DNA of 64,000 nucleotides from Firmicutes bacterium OM04-13BH (GCA_003481745.1 QULP01000009.1:40088-104087); one strand, 5' to 3'. Shown: positions 8,343 through 17,548, counted from the stretch's first letter. The notes: generated from the letters alone by a model not told the origin. Numbers and translations: made by a program.

Positions 8343-10457
8343 ATGGAAAATAAAAATACAACTGATGAAACATTTAACACCGTTATTGAACCACATAATC
8401 ACAGAGCCATTATCGGCTTTGATAAAAACGGAATCCCAAAGGTTTTAGTACCGGTCAGCGGTCATACTCATAAACATATTGATGAAAACGGCAACGAATA
8501 TGAACACAGCCATGAAGAAGTCTTTACCGAGGACTACAGGAAAGCGGTTTCTGCTTACCGCAAAACCTTTCCAACCAAACAGGATGTGCTTGATAATGTT
8601 CCAGACCCTGCTGTAAAAGAAATGATGCTTCGAATGGAACAGCTTGGATATGACACTGCATTTGACCGTTTTGATAAACAACAGCCACAATGTACCTTTG
8701 GTTTAAGCGGAACCTGCTGTCGTATCTGTAACATGGGTCCTTGTAAAATCACCCCGAAGTCTCCTCGCGGAGTCTGTGGTGCAGATGCCGACTTAATTGT
8801 CGCAAGAAATCTTCTGCGTGGTGCTGCTGCCGGTGCTGCCCAACACGGGATGCACGCCAGAGAATTGCTCTTAATGTTAAAATGGGCTGCCCAGGGCAAA
8901 CTTGACCTTCCCATCATCGGAGAATACAAAGTACGCTCCATGGCAGAAGCCTTCGGAATCAAAACTAAAAAACGTACGTTAAAAAACATTGCAATTGACC
9001 TTGCAGATACTCTGCTTGATGATTTATCCAGAACCGAGCCGGATGAATACAAAGTCATTTCTGCCTGTGCAACTCCAGAACGCCAGAAAGTATGGAAAGA
9101 CCTTGATATTCTTCCAATCAGTGCTTACCACGAAGTTTTTGAAGCTTATCATAAAACCGGATGTGCGACAGATGGCGACTGGGAAAGTGTTATGAAACAG
9201 TTTTTGCGCTGTGGACTCGCTTTTACTTTTAGCGGGGTCGTTTCCACTTCCATTGCAACAGATGCCCTGCTCGGGGTCGGTGACCGTGTCACTTCCAAAG
9301 TAAATATCGGTGCCCTCAAAAAAGGCTATGTCAACATTGCAGTTCACGGACATCTTCCGGTTCTGGTAAAAGAAATTGTAAAAGCCGGACAAAGTGAAGA
9401 ACTCTTAAACCTTGCAAAAGAAAAAGGAGCAAAAGGTATCCAGTTTTATGGAATCTGCTGTTCCGGTCTCTCCGCAATGTACCGCTATGAAGGAGTCATT
9501 CCTCTTTCTAATGCTGTCAGCGCAGAACTGGTACTTGGAACAGGTGCGCTTGACCTCTGGGTTGCCGACGTACAGGAAGTTTATCCGGCTATCATGGATG
9601 TAGCACGCTGTTTTAAAACAACGGTTGTTACTACTCATGATTCTGCCCGCCTTCCAGGTGCAGAACACATCGGATATGACCACCATCACTCCAATGTTGC
9701 CGAAACCAAAGCAATTGCAAAACGGATTGTCATGCGTGCCATCGAAAGTTTTGAAGCAAGAAAAGGCATTCCGGTCTTTATTCCAAAACACGAAGTGGAA
9801 GCAGAAGTCGGATTTTCTGTTGAATACATCTGTAAAAAATACGGCAGTTTCAAACCGATTGCCGACGCCATCCGCTCCGGCAAGATTCTCGGAGTAGTCA
9901 ATATGGTTGGATGTAACAATCCAAAAGTCCTTTATGAAAAAGCAATCTTAGATGTCTGTGATGTACTGTTAAAAAATAACGTACTTATTATCACAAACGG
10001 ATGTGCTTCCTTCCCTCTTATGAAAATGGGATACTGTCAGACTTCTGAATTTGCCTACAGTAAATGCGGGGATGGTTTAAGAGAATTTTTAAATCCGGAT
10101 ATGCCTCCCGTATGGCATGTTGGAGAATGTATTGACAATACCCGTTCTTCTGGTATTTTCGGAGGAATTGCCGGTGAATTTAACAAAGCACTCTACGAAA
10201 TGCCATTTGCTTTTTCCTCACCGGAATGGTCCAATGAAAAAGGAATCGATGCCGCTCTTGGCTTCCGCTTAAACGGAATCAGCTCCTACCATTGTGTAGA
10301 AGCTCCAATTCACGGTTCTTCTAAAGTCATTGAGTTCTTAAAAGAAGGAACGAAAAAAACACTTCATTCTGCAATGATTGTCGATGCCGACCCTGTTGCA
10401 CTTGGCGAAAAAATTGTCGCAGATATGAAAGAAAAACGAAAACAATTAGGAATTTAA
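8343..10457 (+). CDS. cooS: Anaerobic Ni-Fe carbon monoxide dehydrogenase catalytic subunit with His-rich N-terminal extension
   Basis: Interconverts CO and CO2 at a Ni-Fe-S C-cluster. From residue ~115 the chain follows the CooS family: QCTFGLSGTCC-R-ICNMGPC with the D/B-cluster cysteines, GVCGADADLIVARNLLRG, then C-cluster ligands in VHGHLP (His), GICCSG, TNGCASFP, MGYC and VGECIDN. At 704 residues it is about 70 longer than usual. The extra N-terminus (1-75) holds HTHKHIDENGNEYEHSHEE at 41-59, likely a metal-binding tail. No acetyl-CoA synthase, CooF or CooC gene adjoins it; instead a three-gene ABC importer follows, starting 22 bases after the stop. Confidence 0.95.
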   Translation: MENKNTTDETFNTVIEPHNHRAIIGFDKNGIPKVLVPVSGHTHKHIDENGNEYEHSHEEVFTEDYRKAVSAYRKTFPTKQDVLDNVPDPAVKEMMLRMEQLGYDTAFDRFDKQQPQCTFGLSGTCCRICNMGPCKITPKSPRGVCGADADLIVARNLLRGAAAGAAQHGMHARELLLMLKWAAQGKLDLPIIGEYKVRSMAEAFGIKTKKRTLKNIAIDLADTLLDDLSRTEPDEYKVISACATPERQKVWKDLDILPISAYHEVFEAYHKTGCATDGDWESVMKQFLRCGLAFTFSGVVSTSIATDALLGVGDRVTSKVNIGALKKGYVNIAVHGHLPVLVKEIVKAGQSEELLNLAKEKGAKGIQFYGICCSGLSAMYRYEGVIPLSNAVSAELVLGTGALDLWVADVQEVYPAIMDVARCFKTTVVTTHDSARLPGAEHIGYDHHHSNVAETKAIAKRIVMRAIESFEARKGIPVFIPKHEVEAEVGFSVEYICKKYGSFKPIADAIRSGKILGVVNMVGCNNPKVLYEKAILDVCDVLLKNNVLIITNGCASFPLMKMGYCQTSEFAYSKCGDGLREFLNPDMPPVWHVGECIDNTRSSGIFGGIAGEFNKALYEMPFAFSSPEWSNEKGIDAALGFRLNGISSYHCVEAPIHGSSKVIEFLKEGTKKTLHSAMIVDADPVALGEKIVADMKEKRKQLGI

Positions 10458-10479
10458 CTATAATTAAAGGAGTATAACC

Positions 10480-11445
10480 ATGAAATTCAAACGCTTACTT
10501 ACATTTGCTTTAGCCGCTACACTTTCTTTTAGTGCTCTGACCGGCTGCGGTACCACAAATCCAGACTCTACCTCAGCCGCTGACACTACAAAAACAGACT
10601 CTTCAAAAACCAATATTACCTTAGGCTATCTGCCAATCACACATGCACTGGCTGTGTTTGAGACAAAAGAACTTTTAGATAAAAAATCCGACAGCGATAT
10701 TGAAGTCACTCTTCAAAAATTCAGTTCCTGGACGGATTTAATGGATGCACTGAACTCCGGAAAAATCGATGGTGCTTCTGTTCTCGTTGAACTTGCAATG
10801 GGAGCCGTAAGTAACGGAATTGACTTAAAGGCTGCTGCTCTTGGTCATAAAGACGGAAATGTTGTCATCGTATCTGATGATATTTCAGATGTCCGTGATT
10901 TAAAAGGAAAAACTTTTGCAATTCCTTCTAATCAGTCCTCACACAATATCTTATTAAATGACATGCTTGCACTTGGCGACTTAAGTATTGATGATATCAA
11001 TGTGGTACAGCTTGCTCCATCTGAAATGCCTTCTTCCCTTGCAAGCGGTTCCATTGATGGATACTGTGTTGCAGAACCATTTGGCGCACAGGCTGTTGTA
11101 CAGGGTTACGGTCACGTATTATATGATTCCACTGATTTATGGCAGGATTCTATCTGCTGTGCACTCGTATTTAACGGCGGATTCCTTGATAAGAATAAAG
11201 AGGCCGCAGACGAATTTCTTTCTACATACAAAGAAGCCGGAAGTTTATTGGACGAAGGAATCGCAAAAGAAGTAGCTGAAAAATACTTAGGACAGGACGA
11301 AAAAACTCTTGATGTCTCATTAGAATGGATTCATTACGATGACCTTGACATCTCACTTGATGATTATGAACAATTAAGTGAAAAAGTAAAAGAATACGGA
11401 ATCAACGATAATCCACCGTCCTACAATGATTTCATTTACCAGTAA
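10480..11445 (+). CDS. ABC importer substrate-binding lipoprotein, NitT/TauT (SsuA/NMT1-like) class
   Basis: Extracytoplasmic lipoprotein that captures a small ligand for import. Residues 1-22 are a signal peptide ending in the lipobox LTGC; the mature part from ~48 (NITLGYLPITHALAV) follows the SsuA/NrtA/NMT1 fold with FSSWTDLMDALNSGKIDGA and DLKGKTFAIPSNQSSHNILL. AAAGGAG lies before the ATG, 22 bases after cooS, so it belongs to the same operon. Relatives bind sulfonates, nitrate, bicarbonate or pyrimidine precursors; the ligand here is not predictable. Linkage to CO dehydrogenase suggests a C1 compound, bicarbonate/formate-like anion or cofactor precursor, which is inference only. Confidence 0.85.
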   Translation: MKFKRLLTFALAATLSFSALTGCGTTNPDSTSAADTTKTDSSKTNITLGYLPITHALAVFETKELLDKKSDSDIEVTLQKFSSWTDLMDALNSGKIDGASVLVELAMGAVSNGIDLKAAALGHKDGNVVIVSDDISDVRDLKGKTFAIPSNQSSHNILLNDMLALGDLSIDDINVVQLAPSEMPSSLASGSIDGYCVAEPFGAQAVVQGYGHVLYDSTDLWQDSICCALVFNGGFLDKNKEAADEFLSTYKEAGSLLDEGIAKEVAEKYLGQDEKTLDVSLEWIHYDDLDISLDDYEQLSEKVKEYGINDNPPSYNDFIYQ

Positions 11446-11476
11446 ATCAGTATCCAGATTGTGAGGACAAAAGATT

Positions 11477-12256
11477 ATGTTAAAAAAGACAATACGAACG
11501 ATTCTTTCTTTTGTGGTTGTAGTGGTGCTCTGGCAGACAGCCTGCACCCTCGCCCACACCAATGAAACCCTGTTTCCGTCTCCATATAAAGTATTACAGG
11601 CATTCATTCAGCTTTGTACGACCGGACTGCCGGGAAGTACTTCTTCTGTTATACTTCCTCTTCATATTGAAACCAGTCTTATTCGTTTTGCCATCGGTTA
11701 TTTTTCATCTGCTGTTTCGGCAATTCTGCTTGGACTGTTACTTGGAAGTTTTCCGCGTGTATTTACCTTTATTAATCCGATTCTTCAGATTATCCGCCCG
11801 ATTGCACCCGTTGCTTTCATGCCATTTATCGTATTCTGGTTTGGAATCGGTGATGTACCTGCAATTGTAATCATCTTTATCGCCGGATTTTTCCCAATTC
11901 TGCTCTCTGTTGTCAGTGCAGTTCAAAATGTCGATAAAATCTATTATAAAATCGCAGACAGCTTCGGTGTAAATAAAGTAAAAACATTATTTTGTATTAT
12001 CTTTCCTGCCATTTTTACCCAGATTTCCAACGCACTTCGTCTGGCACTTGGAACTTCCTGGATTTTCCTTGTATCCGGTGAAATGGTTGGTTCTCAGTCC
12101 GGACTTGGTTTCCTGATTATGGATACAAAAAACTGCATGCGGTTTGACTCTTTACTTGCAACTATGTTAACTATCGGTGTCATCGGTTTTATCTTAGATG
12201 GATTTCTTCGGATAGCTGAGAAACTGATTCGTACAAAATTCGGATTTGGAGCGTAA
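11477..12256 (+). CDS. ABC importer permease, NitT/TauT class
   Basis: Membrane subunit of the importer encoded on either side. The 259 residues contain about six hydrophobic segments and the BPD-type loop that contacts the ATPase (IADSFGVNKVKTLFCIIFPAIFTQISNALRLALGTSW, ~155-195), close to SsuC/TauC. The gene follows the binding protein by 31 bases and precedes the ATPase by 3 bases. Confidence 0.9.
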   Translation: MLKKTIRTILSFVVVVVLWQTACTLAHTNETLFPSPYKVLQAFIQLCTTGLPGSTSSVILPLHIETSLIRFAIGYFSSAVSAILLGLLLGSFPRVFTFINPILQIIRPIAPVAFMPFIVFWFGIGDVPAIVIIFIAGFFPILLSVVSAVQNVDKIYYKIADSFGVNKVKTLFCIIFPAIFTQISNALRLALGTSWIFLVSGEMVGSQSGLGFLIMDTKNCMRFDSLLATMLTIGVIGFILDGFLRIAEKLIRTKFGFGA

Positions 12257-12259
12257 AAA

Positions 12260-13027
12260 ATGATAGATGTATCAAATGTAACAATTTCTTTTGAAGAAGA
12301 AAATCAAACTCATGTCATTTTAGATGATGTTTCTTTAAATATTGAAAAAGGGGAATTTATCTGCCTGCTTGGACCATCCGGCTGTGGAAAATCTACTCTC
12401 TTAAATGCAATGGCGGGATTTTTAAAACCGACATCCGGCGAAATCAAAATCGAAAATCAGATTGTTCAGAAACCTTCCATGAAATATGTCACCATTTTTC
12501 AAAATTATGGATTGCTTCCATGGAGAACGGTACAAAAGAACGTAGAACTGGGACTTGAGACCCAAAAATACAGTAAAGAAAAGAAAGCCAAAATTGCATC
12601 TCATTATTTAAAAATGGTTGGACTCGAACATGCTGCAAAAAAACGTCCGGCACAGCTTTCCGGTGGTATGCAGCAACGTGTCGCAATTGCCCGTGCCCTT
12701 GCCGTAGAACCGGATATTTTATTTATGGACGAACCATTTGGTGCACTGGATGCCATCACTCGAATGAAACTTCAGACAGACATTCTGGAAATTGCACAGG
12801 ACACAAAAAAGACCGTAGTCTTTGTCACACATGATATTGAAGAAGCCGTCTTTCTTGCCGACCGAATTGTCATAATGTCCGCAAACCCCGGACGAATTAA
12901 GGCTCTCCTTACGGTACAGCTTCCAAAACACAGAGACCGTACTTCCAATGATTTCCTGATGATTCGTGATAAAGTCTACGAAATCTTTAATATGAAATCT
13001 CACGAAACAATTGAATACTATATTTAA
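12260..13027 (+). CDS. ABC importer ATPase, NitT/TauT class (SsuB/TauB-like)
   Basis: Nucleotide-binding subunit that powers the importer. Seen: Walker A GPSGCGKST (~39-47), Q-loop FQNYGLLPW, signature LSGGMQQR, Walker B ILFMDEPFGALD and the switch His in VFVTHDIEEAV. The C-terminal portion after ~200 matches the SsuB/TauB length (255 residues total). It is the last gene of the cooS operon and is followed by an intrinsic terminator. Confidence 0.93.
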   Translation: MIDVSNVTISFEEENQTHVILDDVSLNIEKGEFICLLGPSGCGKSTLLNAMAGFLKPTSGEIKIENQIVQKPSMKYVTIFQNYGLLPWRTVQKNVELGLETQKYSKEKKAKIASHYLKMVGLEHAAKKRPAQLSGGMQQRVAIARALAVEPDILFMDEPFGALDAITRMKLQTDILEIAQDTKKTVVFVTHDIEEAVFLADRIVIMSANPGRIKALLTVQLPKHRDRTSNDFLMIRDKVYEIFNMKSHETIEYYI

Positions 13028-13063
13028 AAAAGGCATTCGTTTTAATTATTTGTAAAGCATTCA

Positions 13064-13097
13064 AAAAAACCTCTCTGAAATCTCAGAGAGGTTTTTT
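13064..13097. terminator. Terminator of the cooS-ABC operon
   Basis: AAAAAACCTCTCTGA and TCAGAGAGGTTTTTT form a perfect stem with a 5-base loop and a T tract. It also separates this operon from the opposite-strand tRNA-Thr. Confidence 0.9.
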
Positions 13098-13100
13098 ACA

Positions 13101-13173
13101 AGCTGCCTAGCGGATTTGAACCGCCGACCTCCGCCTTACCAAGGCGACGCTCTACCAACTGAGCCAAGGCAGC
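13101..13173 (-). tRNA. tRNA-Thr (GGT anticodon)
   Basis: On the minus strand a full cloverleaf can be folded: acceptor GCTGCCT/AGGCAGC, D arm GCTCAGTTGGTAGAGC, anticodon loop TTGGTAA with GGT, and T arm GGCGGTTCAAATCCGCT. The 3' CCA is not encoded. Confidence 0.95.
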
Positions 13174-13306
13174 CTGACTTGTGATATCACAAGCCGTTCA
13201 TCACAATTACAGATTCTAGCAAAAATTGTTTGAAATGTCAATACTTTTTGTAATATTTCTTTTATTTTTTATGTTAATGCAAAGATTCTTTTATGAGTCC
13301 TCTCAA

Positions 13307-13900
13307 TTAACGCGAATCCAGCGACAATTCTTTGATTTTGCCACGGATTCGCTGTAGTGCATTGTCAATTGATTTTGGTGTTTTTTCCATAAGTACTGCA
13401 ATCTGCGTATAAGTCTTTCCTTCAAGATACAAATCCAGCACCTCGTTTTCAAATTCGCTTAAACATTCCCGAATTTTATTACGCATCTGCTCCGTATTTT
13501 CTCTGTCAATCACAATCGTTTCCGGATTCTGCTGGCTGAAATCAAATGCTTCTAAAAGTGGAGAATCGTCTCCACTTAAAGAGACATACGCATTGAGTGG
13601 TTTATGTTTTTTCCTTCCTGAAACTTCGATTGCCTTACAAAGCTGCCGTACTACGCAGAGATTTGCAAACGTCGAAAACAGCGTATTTTTATCCGGCTGA
13701 TAATCACGGACTGCCTGAAAGAGTCCAATCATTCCCTCCTGAATCAAATCTTCTGTCTCTCCACCTGCTAAAAACATCGCATGTGCCTTTTTTAAGACCA
13801 GCCCCTTATATTTGTTGAGCAGATACGTTTCCACGCTTTGGTTACCATTACGAAGCTGTACAATTAATTCTTCATCCGTATATTGTTGTAAATCTTTCAT
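13307..13900 (-). CDS. sigH: RNA polymerase sigma factor, sigma-H (Spo0H) type
   Basis: Sigma-70 family factor, 197 residues, with region 2 (YKGLVLKKAHAMFLAGGETEDLIQEGMIGLFQAVRDY, including the DLIQEG core-binding motif) and region 4 helix-turn-helix (EGKTYTQIAVLMEKTPKSIDNALQRIRGKI). Sigma-H directs early sporulation or transition-phase genes. Its place directly after cysE-cysS-mrnC-rlmB matches the Bacillus/Clostridia order, although the yacP gene usually found between rlmB and sigH is missing and only 13 bases separate them. The ribosome site is weak. Confidence 0.9.
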   Translation of the reverse strand: MKDLQQYTDEELIVQLRNGNQSVETYLLNKYKGLVLKKAHAMFLAGGETEDLIQEGMIGLFQAVRDYQPDKNTLFSTFANLCVVRQLCKAIEVSGRKKHKPLNAYVSLSGDDSPLLEAFDFSQQNPETIVIDRENTEQMRNKIRECLSEFENEVLDLYLEGKTYTQIAVLMEKTPKSIDNALQRIRGKIKELSLDSR

Positions 13901-13913
13901 CTTTTTATTTTCT

Positions 13914-14657
13914 TTACATTCTCTGTCTTACAATTTCAAACGCCAGAACACCTGCCGCAACTGATGCATTAAGAGAATCAATGTCTCCCTTCATAGGAAT
14001 CGAAGCAATAAAATCACATTTTTCTCTTACTACTCTTGATACACCGTCGCCTTCATTTCCAATGACAAGACCAATTGCACCTTTTAAATCAAGGTCATAC
14101 ATATTTGTTCCACCCATATCTGCGCAGACAAACCACAATCCCTCTTTCTTTAAGTCTTCAATTGTTCTTGCCATATTGGTCACTCTTGCAACCGGTGTAT
14201 AATTTAATGCCCCTGCCGAAGTCCTTGCCACTGTCGCAGTCAGCCCGACCGCACGGTTTTTGGGAATAATGACTCCATGTGCACCTGCCAGATTTGCAGT
14301 ACGGATAATTGCTCCAAGATTATGCGGGTCTTCAATATTATCTAATAAAATAATAAATGGCGGTTCACCCTTTTCTCTTGCCTTTTCTAAAATATCTGAT
14401 ACCTCTGCATAATCATACGCAGCCGTCATTGCAATCACACCCTGATGTTTTCCAGTGTCAGACATCTGATCCAGGCGCTCTTTTTTTACAAAACGCACCA
14501 TTGTATCATGTTTTTTTGCTTCTCGTAAAATCGTTCTTACCGGACCATCCTCACAATGTTCCTGAACAAACAATTTATCAATTACACGACCGGAACGAAA
14601 TGCCTCCAATACTGCATTTCTTCCCTCTACTTTACTTTCCTGGAACTTCTCTTCCAT
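13914..14657 (-). CDS. rlmB: 23S rRNA (guanosine-2'-O-)-methyltransferase RlmB (SpoU/TrmH family)
   Basis: SAM-dependent ribose methyltransferase of the SPOUT class. The 247-residue protein has the N-terminal substrate-binding domain (VEGRNAVLEAFRSGRVIDKLFV) and the SPOUT motifs LLDNIEDPHNLGAIIRTANLAGAHGVI, GLVIGNEGDGVSR and SIPMKGDIDSLNASVAAGVLAFE. AAGGAG lies 6 bases before the ATG at 14657; a longer form would use a TTG at 14675 overlapping that site. It overlaps the end of mrnC by 26 bases. Confidence 0.95.
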   Translation of the reverse strand: MEEKFQESKVEGRNAVLEAFRSGRVIDKLFVQEHCEDGPVRTILREAKKHDTMVRFVKKERLDQMSDTGKHQGVIAMTAAYDYAEVSDILEKAREKGEPPFIILLDNIEDPHNLGAIIRTANLAGAHGVIIPKNRAVGLTATVARTSAGALNYTPVARVTNMARTIEDLKKEGLWFVCADMGGTNMYDLDLKGAIGLVIGNEGDGVSRVVREKCDFIASIPMKGDIDSLNASVAAGVLAFEIVRQRM

Positions 14658-15081
14658 CCGTTTCTCCTTTTTCAATTCCCTTTTTAATCAACTGTAACAT
14701 TCGCTCCCACTGTTCGGTCAGATATAAATATCCCATCAGAGCTTCAAATCCGGTTGCTCTTCGATAATCAGACATAGTTGCATTTTTTGCCATCGTATAA
14801 GATTTCGCATTTCTGCCTCTCTTATAAACGGCAAGTTCTTCTTCCGTCAGATCCTCTTTTAATTTTTCAATGATTTCAGACTGCGCAGAAGCCTTTACCA
14901 GCTTACTTGCCCTCTGATGCAGTTTATTGACTTGTGCATTGCCTTTTTCTACCAAAACCGTACGAATAACAATCTCATACACGGCATCGCCGATATAAGC
15001 CAGTGTCAGTGGGGAATACGTCTTAATATCCGTATTCCCCAGTGCAAACAGCTCTTTTAAATAACTTAAGCTCGCTTCCAT
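14632..15081 (-). CDS. mrnC: Mini-ribonuclease III
   Basis: Dimeric RNase III-like nuclease without a dsRNA-binding domain, which matures the 23S rRNA ends in Firmicutes. The 149 residues carry the RNase III signature LTLAYIGDAVYEIVIR (~26-41) and the second acidic site in MGYLYLTEQWERM. It overlaps cysS by 16 bases and rlmB by 26, consistent with a tightly coupled operon. Confidence 0.95.
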   Translation of the reverse strand: MEASLSYLKELFALGNTDIKTYSPLTLAYIGDAVYEIVIRTVLVEKGNAQVNKLHQRASKLVKASAQSEIIEKLKEDLTEEELAVYKRGRNAKSYTMAKNATMSDYRRATGFEALMGYLYLTEQWERMLQLIKKGIEKGETDGREVPGK

Positions 15082-16472
15082 TGTACTCCTTCTCTGGTAT
15101 CTTTTAAGATAATTCCCATATCTGCTAATTTGTCACGGATTTCATCTGCTTTTGCAAAATCTTTTGCTTTTCTTGCAGCCTGACGTTCTTCAATCAGCTT
15201 TTCTACTTCTTCATCTAACACTTCTTCCTTCTTATTTACAATCAATCCTAAGATATCACTTAACCCTACAATCTTATCAAATAAGAACTGTACAAATGCC
15301 TTTGTGCTTTCCGCATCTGTGTTTGTGTTTGCAAGTTTTACAATTTCAAAAATAGCCGCAATAGCATCTGCAGTATTGAAATCATCTTCCATTGCTTCTT
15401 CATATTTTTCCACCAGCGCTTCTACTTCTTTCACAAGCGCAGTTTCTGCTTCTGCATACTCATTGCCCTCTGCTTTTTCCAAATAATGTTTTAACTGCTC
15501 TACGCAGGTTACAATACGTTCTAAGGCATTGCTGGAAGCTTCCATCAATTCTGCACTGAAATTTAACGGACTTCTGTAATGCGCATTGAGCATAAAGAAA
15601 CGAAGCACCTGTAAATCATATTTTTCTCCGATTTCACGTACGGTAAAAAAGTTACCCAGAGATTTTGACATCTTACGATTGTCAATATTTAAAAATGCAT
15701 TATGCATCCAATATCTTGCAAACTGCTTTCCATTACAGCACTCAGACTGTGCAATTTCATTTTCATGATGCGGGAATACTAAATCTTCTCCACCGGCATG
15801 AATATCTATTTCTTCTCCTAAATATTTCTTGGACATAACAGAGCACTCAATGTGCCATCCCGGTCTGCCTTCTCCCCATGGAGATACCCAGAATGGTTCT
15901 CCGTCTTTTTTCGGTTTCCACAATACGAAATCAAGAGGGTCTTCTTTCTGATTTTCACCGGATACCTGAATGGAACGAAAACCAGACTGTAAATCTTCCA
16001 GATTTTTATGAGACAGTTTTCCGTATTCTTTAAAATTCTTTACTCGGAAGTATACGGTTCCATTTACCTCATAAGCAAATCCTTTTTCGATTAAGGTCTG
16101 AATCATGTCAATCATTCCATCGATTTCCTGAGTCGCCAGCGGATGAGTGGTAGCCGGTTTTACATTCATATCTGCCATGTCTTTTTTACATTCTGCAATG
16201 TAACGTTTGGAGATTTCTTCCGCAGACACCCCTTCTTCAATTGCTTTTGCAATGATTTTATCATCTACATCGGTAAAGTTAGAAACATAGTTTACATCAT
16301 AACCTTTGTATTCCATATATCTTCTTACGGTATCGAATACAATCATCGGACGTGCATTTCCAATATGAATAAAGTTGTATACCGTTGGTCCGCACACATA
16401 CATTTTTACTTTTCCTTCTTCAAGCGGTACAAATTCTTCTTTTTTCTTCGTCAGTGTGTTATAAATTTTCAT
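15066..16472 (-). CDS. cysS: Cysteinyl-tRNA synthetase
   Basis: Class I aminoacyl-tRNA synthetase charging tRNA-Cys. Length 468. Visible: HIGH-type motif PTVYNFIHIGNAR (~30-42), zinc ligands CGPT (27-30), GWHIECSVMS and HHENEIAQSE, and the KMSKS loop RKMSKSLGN (~267-275). The gene overlaps cysE by 4 bases (ATGA) and is therefore under the same T-box leader, which would link its expression to uncharged tRNA-Cys. Confidence 0.97.
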   Translation of the reverse strand: MKIYNTLTKKKEEFVPLEEGKVKMYVCGPTVYNFIHIGNARPMIVFDTVRRYMEYKGYDVNYVSNFTDVDDKIIAKAIEEGVSAEEISKRYIAECKKDMADMNVKPATTHPLATQEIDGMIDMIQTLIEKGFAYEVNGTVYFRVKNFKEYGKLSHKNLEDLQSGFRSIQVSGENQKEDPLDFVLWKPKKDGEPFWVSPWGEGRPGWHIECSVMSKKYLGEEIDIHAGGEDLVFPHHENEIAQSECCNGKQFARYWMHNAFLNIDNRKMSKSLGNFFTVREIGEKYDLQVLRFFMLNAHYRSPLNFSAELMEASSNALERIVTCVEQLKHYLEKAEGNEYAEAETALVKEVEALVEKYEEAMEDDFNTADAIAAIFEIVKLANTNTDAESTKAFVQFLFDKIVGLSDILGLIVNKKEEVLDEEVEKLIEERQAARKAKDFAKADEIRDKLADMGIILKDTREGVQWKRA

Positions 16473-17152
16473 AATTCGTTTTTCTCCTTTTCTTCTCTTA
16501 TCTCCTGCAGCTGATATTCCATTCTCTGTAATTTGGATTTTAACGCTTCATTTTCTTTCTGTAAAGTACGAATATCTTCTAATACCGGGTCTGGCAAATG
16601 AATCTGATCCATATCGCTTCTCGGCACTTTTCTGTTTTCTCTTTTTACAATACGTCCCGGAACACCTACTACGGTACAGTTTGGCGGTACTTCTTCAAGT
16701 ACGACACTTCCTGCTCCAATTTTTGAATTTTCACCAATCGTAAAAGAACCGATAACTTTTGCTCCTGCACTCACCATTACATTATCTCTTAACGTAGGAT
16801 GACGTTTTCCGGTTTCTTTTCCGGTACCTCCAAGCGTAACACCCTGATATAAGGTAACATTATCTCCAATAATTGCTGTCTCTCCAATGATAACACCGTT
16901 TCCATGGTCAATAAACAGCCCTTTTCCAATCTGTGCCCCTGGATGAATTTCAATTCCGGTTTTTCTTGCCGCTCTTTGAGAAATCCATCTTGCAAGAAAA
17001 TAATGTCCATTCTGGTAAAGTTTATGCGCTTTCCGATACTGAATCATAACACGAAAGCTTGGATATAAGAGCACTTCCAGCGGTGTCTTAATCGCCGGGT
17101 CTCTTTCCTGAATCACCTGGAATTCTTCTTTAATATGCTTGATAAATCCCAT
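16469..17152 (-). CDS. cysE: Serine O-acetyltransferase
   Basis: Acetylates L-serine to O-acetylserine, the first step of cysteine synthesis. The 227-residue protein has an N-terminal helical part (~1-60) and a left-handed beta-helix of hexapeptide repeats (IHPGAQIGKGLFIDHGNGVIIGETAIIGDNVTLYQGVTLGG) with the catalytic His in IDHGNGV. The last ~45 residues form a charged coiled-coil-like tail (LQKENEALKSKLQRMEYQLQEIREEKEKNEL), which is longer than in typical CysE and could block the usual C-terminal feedback peptide. First gene after the T-box. Confidence 0.95.
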   Translation of the reverse strand: MGFIKHIKEEFQVIQERDPAIKTPLEVLLYPSFRVMIQYRKAHKLYQNGHYFLARWISQRAARKTGIEIHPGAQIGKGLFIDHGNGVIIGETAIIGDNVTLYQGVTLGGTGKETGKRHPTLRDNVMVSAGAKVIGSFTIGENSKIGAGSVVLEEVPPNCTVVGVPGRIVKRENRKVPRSDMDQIHLPDPVLEDIRTLQKENEALKSKLQRMEYQLQEIREEKEKNEL

Positions 17153-17186
17153 TTTCTTTCCCTTCTTTTTTGTTTATTCTTAAATT

Positions 17187-17425
17187 AACTCATAAAAAAA
17201 TCCCTATATGACTTGTGCCATATAGAGACGAAATATTCCGCGGTTCCACTCTACTTGAGGATACATTCCTCCGCTTTTCCTCCTTTAACGCAGGATTACG
17301 GACAGGGATTAGCTGTCAGCTTCTGGAGGCACTTTCACACATTCCTTTTTAGAAGGCTTTCAGCCGATGACCCTCTTTCTCTGTAAAAAATTTCTGTGGT
17401 ACTCTTTCCATTCATCGCTTTTTTA
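17187..17425 (-). promoter_or_regulatory. T-box riboswitch (tRNA-Cys type) upstream of cysE-cysS
   Basis: On the minus strand the conserved T-box AGAGTGGAACCGCGG lies at 17252-17238. A terminator stem CTATATGG/CATATAG followed by seven T occupies about 17226-17190. Upstream are the stem I elements, including AGAGAAAGAGGGTC and a candidate specifier TGC (17331-17329) after GTGAAAG, which is a cysteine codon. The downstream genes, cysE and cysS, agree with sensing of uncharged tRNA-Cys. The exact specifier is inferred, not modelled. Confidence 0.88.
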
Positions 17426-17548
17426 TATCTTAAATTTATCTTAATCTGTCTTGTTCTAGTTTATTCATAAATGACAAATTTGTCAACCTCTATTTCACAG
17501 AACCACTTTTGATTTCACTCCGAAACTACTTTTGGATTCACTAGATGA

